The notes beneath the pieces were generated by a model. The model had not been told where the DNA came from. It worked only from the letters and a program-made list of their open reading frames with translations, and searched no databases. Of a stretch of 64,000 nucleotides of DNA, positions 1-8,175 are shown one piece after another. The translations under genes and the position numbers were made by a program. Positions within the stretch are counted from its first letter, which is position 1; the number at the start of each line of letters is the position of its first letter. Source of the DNA: JAWKSY01 sp041402125 (lineage in GTDB: Bacteria; Planctomycetota; GCA-002687715; DRQF01); contig JAWKSY010000004.1 in NCBI GenBank assembly GCA_041402125.1, positions 322,578 through 386,577 on the forward strand. The letters are read 5' to 3'.

Positions 1-40
1 CGGGGAGCGTCACCCCCGCAGATCCCATGGAGAAGGACAG

Positions 41-2368
41 ATGAACCCCCGCACATCCGGCGTCTGGGTCGCCTGCGCGACCCTCGCCCTCCTCGCGTTC
101 GCCGGCCCCGCCGCGGCGCAGATCCTCAACGTCCCGTCCGCGACCTACCCGACGATCCAGTCGGCGGTGGACGCGGCCGCGCCCGGCGACACGATCGTCG
201 TCGCGGCCGGCACCTTCACGTCGGCCGCCGCCGGCCCGGGCGTCGTCAACGTGGTCGGCAAGACCGACCTCACCATCGACGGCGCCGGCACGACGGCGAC
301 CATCGTCGACGCGCAGCAGAACTACCAGAGCGGCTTCCACGTCGAGAACTGCTCGAACGTCACGATCTCCAACCTCACCGTCCGCATGATGAACCGCCAC
401 GGGATCATCAGCTACAACTCGGCCGGCACGACGATCGAGGACGTACGGGCCCAGGGCCTGGGCTTCGCCGTCCCCGGGCCGACCGGCGTCGTCTACGGCT
501 TCGGCATCCTCAACACGCCCAACTCGACCGTCGACGGGGTCACGGCCGAGGACTGCTCGGGCGGCGGCTTCCAGTTCACGGGCGGAAGCACGGGCTGCAC
601 GCTCTCGAACTTCATCATCGTCAACTCCGCCGGCGTGCCCGGCTTCGCGGCCATCGCCTACGACACGATCGGCGGCATCGACGTGATCGGCGGCGACGTC
701 GGCGTCGCGGTGAGCGGCGCCAACAGCATCATCGGGTCGCCCTCGGGCTTCCTCTTCCTCGACTCCCCCGCGGGCACGATCACGACGAGCCTCGCCGGCA
801 CGACCAGCGTGTTCGGCGTGGTGAGCGAGGTCTCCCTGCTCGGGCTCGGAACGATCACCGGGCTGTCCGACTACCTCACGGGGCTCGGCCTGACCCACGT
901 CGTCTCCGGCGGGTCGGCCATGGTGCCCACGGGACTCGCCTACTTCTCCTCGCTCGCGAACGCGGCGATCGGCGTCGCCCTCGCTCCGAATCCCGAGACG
1001 GCGGTCATCACCGAGCTCGGGACCTCGACGGTCTTCGTCGCCCCGGGGATGAGCGTCCAGGCCGCCGTCGACGCGGCCGGCATGGGAGGCACGGTCTGCA
1101 TCCTGCCCGGCAGCTACTCGACGATGAGCGGCGGCGAGGTGGTGTACATCGACGAGGACGGGCTCACCTTGAAGGGCGTGGACCGCGACACCGTCATCCT
1201 CGACTCGCAGGCGGTCCGCAACTACGTGATCCGCATCGACGGCGCGACCGGCGTCACGATCCAGGATCTCACCGTCACCGGCGCGAACTTCGAGCACCTC
1301 ACCGGCATCGACGCCGACGGACTCGTCGTCCAGAACGTCCGCGTCGCCGGCGCCGGCAACACGGTCCAGGGGGTGAGCGGCCGCATCCACGGCGTCGTGC
1401 TCAACAGCGGCTCCGTCGACGTCTCGGTGGCGGGCCTGATCGCGTCCGATCTCTCGGGCGCGGGCCTCCAGGTCTCGCCGGGCGGACGGGTCGTCGTGAG
1501 CGACGCGACCCTGACGGACGTCGCCGGCAACATCGGCTTCGGCGCGATCTCGGTGTTCGTCGCGGGCGGCGTGAGCATCCCCGACGGCAACTCCCGCCTC
1601 ACGATGGAGGGAACGAACACGATCACCACCACGATGCCGGGCGGGACCGCGATCCTCCTCGGCGACGTGCCGGGCTTCGTGCTCGACTTCATCCACGAGA
1701 GCCCGACGACCACGACCTTCTCGGGGGTCGCGCTTCCGCTCGCGCGCTTCGGGGAGGGCTGCGTCCCGCTGCTCGACCACACCGCGGCCGGCATGGGCCT
1801 CGACTGGAAGGTCACCGGCGGCGAGCCGCTCGTGCCCAACGGCGAGGCCTTCTTCCCCGACCAGGCCACCGCCATGCTCATCGCGAGCCTCGCCACCGAT
1901 CCGATGTCGGCGGTGGTCGAGCAGATCTTCGCCAACCCCTTCCCGGGCTCCGGCGAGGACTTCGAGATGCGGACCTACGTGAACGGCGCGGGCACCGGTC
2001 TCGAGCCGACGAAGTCGGCGCTCACGAACAGCGACGTCCTCACCGTGACGATGGGCACGCCCTGCGGGACCTTCGTGAACACGATCCCGATCCTCGCGGT
2101 GCAGTTCTGGCAGGGCATCTCGCCCCCCGGAAACGTCATCTTCCCCTTCGTCCACCTGCAGGTCTCGCAGGTGCTCGTGGTCTTCGACGGCAGCGTCGCC
2201 GGCCCCTTCGGCCCGACGCTCCTCACGACCCAGCCCATCGCGCTGAACTTCGTCCCGCCGGCGCCCCTGGCCGGCTACGTGGGACGGATCCAGGCCTTCG
2301 TCTCGACCCCGACGGCCGCCAACGGGATCTTCGGCGGATCGGACGCGCACGAGGTCACCTTCAACTGA
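41..2368 (+). CDS. Secreted right-handed parallel beta-helix protein with internal duplication
   Basis: The 775-residue product starts with a clear Sec signal peptide (positively charged start, hydrophobic core, cleavage after AAAQ near residue 27), so it is exported. The body is rich in short T/S/V/I-x-D-x-x turns typical of pectin-lyase-fold beta-helix proteins. Two homologous halves are visible: 'TIQSAVDAAAPGDTIVVAAG' near residue 38 is echoed by 'SVQAAVDAAGMGGTVCILPG' near residue 338, and each half ends in a segment of the type 'VSGGSAMVPTGLAYF' / 'VTGGEPLVPNGEAFF'. An Ig-like C-terminal segment follows. The ATG at 41 has a purine-rich ribosome site (GAGAAGGA) just upstream. No catalytic residues could be assigned, so the role (surface structure or polysaccharide binding) is inferred from the fold only. 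The gene is followed by a strong terminator. Confidence 0.85.
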   Translation: MNPRTSGVWVACATLALLAFAGPAAAQILNVPSATYPTIQSAVDAAAPGDTIVVAAGTFTSAAAGPGVVNVVGKTDLTIDGAGTTATIVDAQQNYQSGFHVENCSNVTISNLTVRMMNRHGIISYNSAGTTIEDVRAQGLGFAVPGPTGVVYGFGILNTPNSTVDGVTAEDCSGGGFQFTGGSTGCTLSNFIIVNSAGVPGFAAIAYDTIGGIDVIGGDVGVAVSGANSIIGSPSGFLFLDSPAGTITTSLAGTTSVFGVVSEVSLLGLGTITGLSDYLTGLGLTHVVSGGSAMVPTGLAYFSSLANAAIGVALAPNPETAVITELGTSTVFVAPGMSVQAAVDAAGMGGTVCILPGSYSTMSGGEVVYIDEDGLTLKGVDRDTVILDSQAVRNYVIRIDGATGVTIQDLTVTGANFEHLTGIDADGLVVQNVRVAGAGNTVQGVSGRIHGVVLNSGSVDVSVAGLIASDLSGAGLQVSPGGRVVVSDATLTDVAGNIGFGAISVFVAGGVSIPDGNSRLTMEGTNTITTTMPGGTAILLGDVPGFVLDFIHESPTTTTFSGVALPLARFGEGCVPLLDHTAAGMGLDWKVTGGEPLVPNGEAFFPDQATAMLIASLATDPMSAVVEQIFANPFPGSGEDFEMRTYVNGAGTGLEPTKSALTNSDVLTVTMGTPCGTFVNTIPILAVQFWQGISPPGNVIFPFVHLQVSQVLVVFDGSVAGPFGPTLLTTQPIALNFVPPAPLAGYVGRIQAFVSTPTAANGIFGGSDAHEVTFN

Positions 2369-2388
2369 TCTCCGGCGTCCCGCGGTGA

Positions 2389-2427
2389 GAGGGGGCCCGT
2401 CCGGCATGACGCCGGACGGGCCCCCTC
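2389..2427 (+). terminator. Perfect 17-bp GC-rich hairpin after the beta-helix gene
   Basis: Positions 2389-2405 and 2411-2427 are exact reverse complements (17 bp) around the 5-nt loop ATGAC, followed by TTC. It lies 20 bp after the stop at 2368 and before the next gene's start at 2511. It lacks a long T tract, so it may be a strong pausing or terminating hairpin rather than a canonical one. Confidence 0.75.
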
Positions 2428-2510
2428 TTCATGGAGCCGTGGTTAGAATCCCCGACGAGGGCGTGGCGACGCGGGAGGCGCGGCGACGCCCATCCGACAG
2501 GAGAAGCCCG

Positions 2511-3281
2511 GTGAGCCGCTGGAATCTCGAAGGACGGACCGCCCTCGTGACCGGAGCGTCGCGCGGCATCGGGCGCGCGATCGCCGAGGAGCTCCTGGGG
2601 CTCGGCGCCCGCGTGATCGCGGTGGCGCGCGGCGAGGACGAGCTGCGGACGCAGGTCGACGCCTGGCGCGCGCGCGGGCTCGAGGCCGAGGCCCTCGTGG
2701 CCGACGTCGCGGACGCCGAGGGGCGCGCCGCGCTCGCGCGTCACGCGGCCGAGCTGGACATCCTCGTCAACAACGCGGGGGGCAACCTCCGCCGGCCGGC
2801 TCTCGACTACGAGGAGGCGGAGATCCGTCGCCTCCTCGAGACGAACCTGCTCGCGGCTTTCGAGCTCTCGCGCGTGCTCCAGCCCTCCCTGCGCGCGGCC
2901 GCGCGCCATCGCGGGCCGTCTCGCATCGTGAACGTCGCCTCGGTCTCGGGACTGGTGAGCACGCGCACGGGAACGCCCTACGCGATGGCGAAGGCGGCGA
3001 TGATCCAGATGACCCGGAACCTCGCGGTGGAATGGGCGGCGGACGGCATCCTCGTCAACGCCGTCGCGCCCTGGTACGTGCGGACGCCCCTCGTCGAGCC
3101 CCTGCTCGAGGACGCGGCCTACCTCGCCCGCATCCTCGATCGCACTCCCCTCGGCCGCATCGGCGAACCCGAGGAGGTCGCCTCCGCCGTCGCCTACTTC
3201 TGCCTCCCCGCCTCGGCCTGGACCACCGGCCAGTGCCTCGCCGTCGACGGCGGATTCACCGCCCACGGCTTCGCTCCATGA
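2511..3281 (+). CDS. SDR-family NAD(P)-dependent oxidoreductase
   Basis: The protein of about 256 residues is a classical short-chain dehydrogenase/reductase. It has the nucleotide-binding TGASRGIGRAIAEELL motif at the N-terminus, the NNAGG motif, catalytic Ser in NVASVSG, YxxxK as YAMAKAA, and the C-terminal substrate-loop ending TTGQCLAVDGGFTAHG. The GTG at 2511 is chosen because AGGAG sits 7 bases upstream (2499-2503) and the SDR fold begins immediately after it; the open frame extends upstream to 2385 with non-family residues. The sequence resembles the tropinone-reductase / gluconate-5-dehydrogenase-like group, but the substrate cannot be told. Its TGA stop (3279-3281) is the first base triplet of the palindromic repeat at 3279-3355. 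Confidence 0.92.
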   Translation: MSRWNLEGRTALVTGASRGIGRAIAEELLGLGARVIAVARGEDELRTQVDAWRARGLEAEALVADVADAEGRAALARHAAELDILVNNAGGNLRRPALDYEEAEIRRLLETNLLAAFELSRVLQPSLRAAARHRGPSRIVNVASVSGLVSTRTGTPYAMAKAAMIQMTRNLAVEWAADGILVNAVAPWYVRTPLVEPLLEDAAYLARILDRTPLGRIGEPEEVASAVAYFCLPASAWTTGQCLAVDGGFTAHGFAP

Positions 3282-3355
3282 ATAAATTGGGTCAGACCCC
3301 ATTTATTCAAAAAGGGGCCCATTTTGAATAAATGGGGTCTGACCCAATTTATTCA
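3279..3355. repeat. 77-bp palindrome: 34-bp perfect inverted repeat carrying two stop codons
   Basis: Positions 3279-3312 and 3322-3355 are exact reverse complements separated by 9 bases whose core is GGGCCC. Each arm also contains its own mini-palindrome (GGGTCAGACCC / GGGTCTGACCC). The element is AT-richer than its surroundings. Its first three bases are the TGA of the upstream SDR, and its last three are the TGA (minus strand) of the convergent DUF6288 gene, so it lies exactly between the two coding sequences and overlaps both stops. The design, short palindromes nested in long inverted repeats, resembles REP/BIME elements mobilised by RAYT transposases; no such transposase is in the window. 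It can act as a bidirectional terminator. Confidence 0.9.
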
Positions 3356-5914
3356 AAACAGGTCGAGCTCGACGATGCGGAGGCGGTCCTTCTGGAAGAG
3401 GGACACGAACTCGACGCGCAGGAAGCGCGCGCGCACGGTCTCCCCGAGAAGGGCGCGCGGATCCGACTCCTTCTCGATCACGACCTCCCGACTCTCGGCG
3501 GGCAGCGCGTCGGCCTGACGCGCCCACGCGATGCGCAGGCGATCCGGGACGTTCGGGCCGCGGAACGCGAGACCGGAGAAGGACGTCACCTCGCCGAGGT
3601 CGATCGTCACCGACAGCGGGAGATCGGCCGCGTCCTGCCCGCGGTCGGGCTGCCAGGGTCGGTCCGAGTCGTCGATGAGGAAGGAGGCGCGATGGCGCGC
3701 CTCGGCCTCGTCCTTCGCGCCGTCGGCGGCCACGATCGCCCAGCGCGTCTTCGCGGGACCGAAGCGCTCGCGGCGCTCGGGGCCCAACGTCCCATCGTCG
3801 AGGCAGACCCGGGCGCGGAACTCGCCGCCCTTCGAGAAAGGCACCGGTCCGGAGTAGCGCTTCGAGCGGGCGTCGGGCTCGGATCCGTCCGTCGTGTAGC
3901 GGATCGGGGCGCCGGGGATCGCCGCGCGGATGCCCACCTTGCCGTCGGAGCCGCGCTCGAAGCGCAACGCCGAGACCCGGGGCCGCAGGGTCGCGAGCTT
4001 CATCCAGCCGCGATCAGAGTCGGGCGCGCCGGTGATGAAGAGGCCGCGGTGCCGCGCGCTGAGGACCATCGCGTAGGCGGGGTTCACGAGCCCCTCCTCG
4101 CCCATGTAGGGCGAGCCCATGTGCGCGGTCGTGTGCCGGAGGCCGAATCCGGGCTCCCAGGCGCCGCCGAGATTCCAGCGCCAGGCCTTCATCACCTCGG
4201 CGAAGGCCTCGCGGTCGCAGCGAGCGAGACCCGCGAGCCCCCAGGCGTCGCCCGGGTTCCCGTAGGCGTGGCTGTTGCGCATCCAGGGGTGCCGGCGGCG
4301 CATGATCCCGATCATCGCCCGCCGCATCGCGGGCTTCTCGCTCCGGAGCTCCGACGCCATCGCGAAGAGGCCGGTGCGCGACCAGAACTCCTCCTGATCG
4401 CGATAGCTCGCGTTGTAGCCCATGCCGCCGTGTCCGCCCTTCTTCTCGGGGTCGGACCAGGCGCTCTCCATGTAGGGGAGCAGGGTCGTCCAGATGCGTG
4501 ACTCGATCCCGGCCTTGCGGGCGAGCGCTTCGAAGACGATCAGGTGCGAGGCGGGCGCCATCAGCGCCTTGTTCTCGTAGGGGAGCCCGCTCGGTCCGTG
4601 GCCGAGGCAAGGCGTCCCCCACTTCGAGGTGTGGAAGCCCTCCTCCACCCAGCGCAGCGCGCGCTCGAGGAAGGGACGCACGCGCTCGTCGCCGGTGGCG
4701 AGCAGGTACTCGGACAGGAAGATGCCCGAGTAGGAGGCGGCCCAGTAGCCGAGGTTGCCGAAGTCCTCCGGGTCCGGGAACTTCGCGAGGTACCACTCGG
4801 CGATCTCGACGATCGTGTCGCGATCTTGCGGATCGCGGCGGCCGAGGAGCGCCAGCCCGGCGAAGGCGGTCTGGATCCAGTCGTTGCCTCCGTTCGCCCA
4901 GGCGCCGTTCTTGCCCCGGTGGGCGCGGACCCAGGCCAGGAGTTCCTCGTAGAGCCGAGGCGTCGCGGTGTCGTCGAAGGGGAAGTTCTCGGGGAGGGCC
5001 GGCCGCGCGACGGGAACGCATTCGAGGACCCGATCCTCCCGCCAGATCCCGAGCCGCACGCGAGGCTGTTCCGTCGCGAGGGCCCGCTCGACCGCGCGCC
5101 CGAGTCTCGCCTCGTGCCCGTCCTCGAACCACGCCCAGCCCGGCCGACAGCTCGAACGGGGCAGCGGCTCGCCATCGACGCTGAGGATGAGATCGCCCGC
5201 GACCAACCCGGCCGCGGCGGCCGGCGAGCCCTCGCGCACCGAGAGAACGGGCAGCGGTCCGACGCCGTCGATCGTCTGCGCGACGAATCCCAGGGCGCCC
5301 GACTCGAGACGGTCGGGTCCGTTCTGACCGTTCGACTTCGCGAAGCGGATCTCGGCCGGATTCCGCGGCAGGCGGAGGATGGCGAGGTCGCGGATCGTGA
5401 CGGCGCCGCGCGCCGCGATCCGGAGCTCGAGCGCGCCGCCCCGCTCGAGACCCGGCAACTCCATGACGATGCGGCCGGTGGTCCGCGCGACGGGAGCGAG
5501 ACGGTTCGCCTGCACCTTGCTCTCGCCGCGGGTCGTCTCGATCGCGAGCTCGAGCCCCGCTCCCTCGGCGGCCGCGTCGGCATCGACGACGAGGAGCGCG
5601 ACCCAGTCCGCGGGATCGACCGGCCCCTGCGTGGCCTTCCAGGGCTCGAGCTCGGGGATGTCGATCGTTCGCGCGACGCGAGCCCCGGGCGCGAGCCCGA
5701 GCCCCGGGGCCCGGAGCGGCGGCGCCGCCGTCCAGGTGACCTCGCCCTCGACGGACCACCCCTTCGGGGCGAAGGGGCTGCCCTCGGCCGGCACCTTCTT
5801 CGGCGCGGGCCGGAAGCCGGGCAGCGGGACCTCGTCCGCGTGCAGGCCCGCGGCGAGGAGGGCGAGGACGAGTCCCGTCCGGAGGAGGAGCGAGGCGAGC
5901 GGACCGGGCGGCAT
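3353..5914 (-). CDS. Secreted DUF6288-type protein with PDZ domain and C-terminal discoidin-like domain
   Basis: The 853-residue product has a signal peptide (hydrophobic stretch LLLRTGLVLALLAAGLHA), a Pro-rich mature N-terminus, a beta-rich region, a PDZ domain (VREGSPAAAAGLVAGDLILS, about residues 215-300), then a long alpha/alpha-toroid-like region with repeated Trp/Gly/His motifs (NGGNDWIQTAFAGLALLG; GGHGGMGYN), and a C-terminal region resembling a chitobiase/discoidin-like domain (IRYTTDGSEPDARS and a final beta-sandwich). The start at 5914 is chosen because the signal peptide begins there; the frame is open to 6079 but that stretch is Arg/Pro-rich and atypical. It is a distant paralogue of the 11591-13099 gene. 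DUF6288 has no known activity; the fold suggests polysaccharide or peptide binding outside the cytoplasm. Confidence 0.85.
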   Translation of the reverse strand: MPPGPLASLLLRTGLVLALLAAGLHADEVPLPGFRPAPKKVPAEGSPFAPKGWSVEGEVTWTAAPPLRAPGLGLAPGARVARTIDIPELEPWKATQGPVDPADWVALLVVDADAAAEGAGLELAIETTRGESKVQANRLAPVARTTGRIVMELPGLERGGALELRIAARGAVTIRDLAILRLPRNPAEIRFAKSNGQNGPDRLESGALGFVAQTIDGVGPLPVLSVREGSPAAAAGLVAGDLILSVDGEPLPRSSCRPGWAWFEDGHEARLGRAVERALATEQPRVRLGIWREDRVLECVPVARPALPENFPFDDTATPRLYEELLAWVRAHRGKNGAWANGGNDWIQTAFAGLALLGRRDPQDRDTIVEIAEWYLAKFPDPEDFGNLGYWAASYSGIFLSEYLLATGDERVRPFLERALRWVEEGFHTSKWGTPCLGHGPSGLPYENKALMAPASHLIVFEALARKAGIESRIWTTLLPYMESAWSDPEKKGGHGGMGYNASYRDQEEFWSRTGLFAMASELRSEKPAMRRAMIGIMRRRHPWMRNSHAYGNPGDAWGLAGLARCDREAFAEVMKAWRWNLGGAWEPGFGLRHTTAHMGSPYMGEEGLVNPAYAMVLSARHRGLFITGAPDSDRGWMKLATLRPRVSALRFERGSDGKVGIRAAIPGAPIRYTTDGSEPDARSKRYSGPVPFSKGGEFRARVCLDDGTLGPERRERFGPAKTRWAIVAADGAKDEAEARHRASFLIDDSDRPWQPDRGQDAADLPLSVTIDLGEVTSFSGLAFRGPNVPDRLRIAWARQADALPAESREVVIEKESDPRALLGETVRARFLRVEFVSLFQKDRLRIVELDLF

Positions 5915-6128
5915 GGGGCGGCCCTTCGGTGGGGGCGGGGGGTGGGGTTCGGGGCCCCTGGTCCCGGCCCCGTCGCGCCGTTCATAGCAGGCTGGAGGGC
6001 CTCCGTCGGGCCGTCGCCCCCACCCCGTCCGGCCTCGAACGCGCGGCGCGGCGCCAAAAATGCGACTTTTGATGACCAATAAGGCCGAAAATCGCCTGAT
6101 CTGGTCTATTTGCTATCCAACCGGAGAC

Positions 6129-6142
6129 GATTCGGTCGAATC
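6129..6142. promoter_or_regulatory. Candidate HipB-type operator in the hipBA leader
   Basis: GATTCGGTCGAATC is a 6-2-6 perfect inverted repeat located 41 bp before the start of the XRE-family gene, inside a short AT-rich leader (6055-6175). HipB proteins autorepress through palindromes in this position. The assignment rests on position and symmetry; no second copy was found, and I could not fix the -35/-10 boxes. Confidence 0.45.
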
Positions 6143-6182
6143 GGAGTACACTGGGACACAAAGATCACAATGGAGGCCTCAG

Positions 6183-6491
6183 ATGGCCATCTTGGCGGGT
6201 AAAAGTCTCATCGACGCCAGCGATCCCGAAATCATGGCCGCGATCGGAGCGCGCCTCGCCGCCCTCCGCCGCTCCCAGCGACTCAGCATGGTCGAGGTCG
6301 CGCGACGCAGCGGACTCTCCCGACGCACCGTCGCCCGGGCCGAGGAGGGCGAGAATCCCACCCTCGCCACCCTGATCCAGCTCCTCCGCGTCTACGGCCG
6401 CCTGCCCGCGCTCGAGTCCTTCATCCCCGAGCCGCTCGTCTCGCCGATGGAGATCCTCCGTCGCGAGAGAAAGGGGACGTCCCGTGGCTGA
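6183..6491 (+). CDS. hipB: XRE/HipB-like antitoxin and autorepressor
   Basis: The 102-residue protein contains one helix-turn-helix of the Cro/CI (XRE) class: IGARLAALRRSQRLSMVEVA, then RRSGLSRRTVARAEEGENPT, with the canonical Gly-Ser-Arg-Ala-Glu pattern. The ATG at 6183 has GGAGG (6172-6176) at ideal spacing; the frame stays open upstream to 6060 without family similarity. Its stop overlaps the GTG start of the HipA-like gene by 8 bases, so the two are translationally coupled, the usual hipBA arrangement. It likely binds the toxin and represses the operon from the palindrome at 6129-6142. Confidence 0.85.
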   Translation: MAILAGKSLIDASDPEIMAAIGARLAALRRSQRLSMVEVARRSGLSRRTVARAEEGENPTLATLIQLLRVYGRLPALESFIPEPLVSPMEILRRERKGTSRG

Positions 6492-7773
6492 GATCCGCGC
6501 CCACGCCGAGATCCGCATCTGGGGCGACACGGTCGGAGCGGTCGTCGAGATCGACGACGGCCGGATCGTCTTCGAGTACGACGAGACCTTCGCGCGCCGC
6601 GGGATCGAGATCTCGCCGATCCACCTTCCCGTCTCGCGCCCGGGGCCGCAGTCCTTCGAGGAACTCCGACGCAGCCCGGCCTTCGACGGCCTTCCCGGCG
6701 TCCTCGCCGACGCCCTCCCGGACGCCTTCGGCAACAAGGTGATCCGCGCCTGGTTCGCCGCGCGCGGAGAGACCGAGCGCGCGATGAGTCCCGTCCAGCG
6801 GCTCCTCTACGTCGGCGAGCGAGCGCTCGGCGCGCTGACCTTCCATCCCGCCACCGACCTTCCGCTGCGTCCGGCCGAACGCAACTCGCTCGAGATCGCC
6901 GAACTCGTCCGGGGAGCGCGGCAGATCGTCGAGGGCGACCCCGCGGTGGCGATCCCCGAGATCTATCGCATCGGCTCCTCCGCCGGCGGCATGCGACCGA
7001 AGGCGGTCGTCCGCTACGACCCGACGACCGAGGAGATCCGCTCGGGCCACGCCCCCGCGCGCCCCGGCGAGCTCGCCTGCATCCTCAAGTTCGACGGCGT
7101 GGGCGATGGTTCGGGCACCGACGCCCTCGGCCGCCCCCTCCCCTTCAACCGGGTCGAGGCCGCCTACGGCACGATGGCGCGCGCGGCGGGACTCGAGACC
7201 GCGGACATCCGGGTTCTCGAACACGACGGCTACGCCCACCTGCTGATCACGCGCTTCGACGTCGACGACGGCGAGCGCATCCACCAGCACACCTTCGGCG
7301 GCCTCGTCCACGTCGACTACAACCTGCCCGGCGCCTCCTCCTACGAGGAGTACTTCCGGACCATCCTGCGCCTCGGGATGGCGGGCGGGCGCCTCGAGGA
7401 GGCCTACCGCCGCGCCCTCTTCAACGTCCTGGCCGTCAACCAGGACGACCACGTCAAGAACCTGTCGTTCCACCTGCGCCGCGGCGGACGCTGGGATCTC
7501 GCGCCGGCCTACGACCTCACCTTCGCCAAGGGACAGGGCTTCACGGCGCGACACCAGATGCGACTCGCCGACAAGACGGGTGACTTCCGCGAATCCGACC
7601 TGCTCGACCTCGCCGCCGCCTTCGGGATCAAGCGCGCCCGGACCCACCTGGACCGCGTCCGGGCGGCCGTCGAGGCGTGGCCCGAACACGCGGCGGCGTT
7701 CGACGTCCCGCCGCGGGTCCGGGAGCAGATCGCGGGCGACCTCGCGACCCGGGCGCGGGAACTCGCCGGCTGA
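6484..7773 (+). CDS. hipA: HipA-like Ser/Thr kinase toxin
   Basis: The 429-residue product has the HipA architecture. The N-terminal subdomain carries GRIVFEYDETFARRG and IHLPV. The ATP-binding part has the GSSAGGMRPKAVV loop near residue 163. The HipA-C kinase core has NQDDHVKNLSF around residues 318-328 (catalytic Asp and Mg-binding Asn) and DLAPAYDLTF around residue 340. In characterised HipA proteins this kinase phosphorylates glutamyl-tRNA synthetase and stops translation; the target here is unknown, and some HipA homologues use other substrates. All catalytic-type residues I can identify are present, so the toxin looks intact. The start is GTG at 6484, overlapping the antitoxin gene. 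The gene is followed by a 109-bp hairpin element. Confidence 0.9.
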   Translation: MAEIRAHAEIRIWGDTVGAVVEIDDGRIVFEYDETFARRGIEISPIHLPVSRPGPQSFEELRRSPAFDGLPGVLADALPDAFGNKVIRAWFAARGETERAMSPVQRLLYVGERALGALTFHPATDLPLRPAERNSLEIAELVRGARQIVEGDPAVAIPEIYRIGSSAGGMRPKAVVRYDPTTEEIRSGHAPARPGELACILKFDGVGDGSGTDALGRPLPFNRVEAAYGTMARAAGLETADIRVLEHDGYAHLLITRFDVDDGERIHQHTFGGLVHVDYNLPGASSYEEYFRTILRLGMAGGRLEEAYRRALFNVLAVNQDDHVKNLSFHLRRGGRWDLAPAYDLTFAKGQGFTARHQMRLADKTGDFRESDLLDLAAAFGIKRARTHLDRVRAAVEAWPEHAAAFDVPPRVREQIAGDLATRARELAG

Positions 7774-7796
7774 ACGGGAGGCGGAGGCGAAGAAGA

Positions 7797-7905
7797 GATG
7801 CAGGTACGGTGCCAGTCACCGGATGTGCATCCCCGCGGACGACGCCTCGACTTCGATCGCCGGTGCGCGGGATGCATATCCGGTGACTGGCACCGTACCT
7901 GCATC
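7797..7905. repeat. 109-bp REP/BIME-like hairpin element, copy 1
   Basis: Inverted ends GATGCAGGTACGGTGCC / GGCACCGTACCTGCATC extend into arms of roughly 35 bp around a central loop of about 35 nt. Each arm contains the mini-hairpin GGTG-CCAGT-CACC. One base differs from copies 2 and 3 in the right arm (GGATGCATATCC instead of GGATGCACATCC), giving a single mismatch. It is intergenic, 23 bp after the hipA stop. Confidence 0.9.
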
Positions 7906-8175
7906 CGGCGATCCGCACCCCGGGGAGCAAGGGCCGCCTCACCAGCATCCGGATCCTGATTGCGGGCGCCCCGACGCCCGGGCAGAATGCGGGACACGAC
8001 CGTCGCCGCGACCCGGCCGGACCCGACCCCCGAATCGAAGCCCCCCCGAGCGCCGCCAGCGCAGCTTCGACGTGATCCGGTCCGCTCTCGTCCTCTGCGA
8101 GCCCCATCGCTCCGGAGGCCCACGAGCCCGTGTCCCGGACTCCGGTCGTCCCCGACCACCCGACCGGAGAACCTC

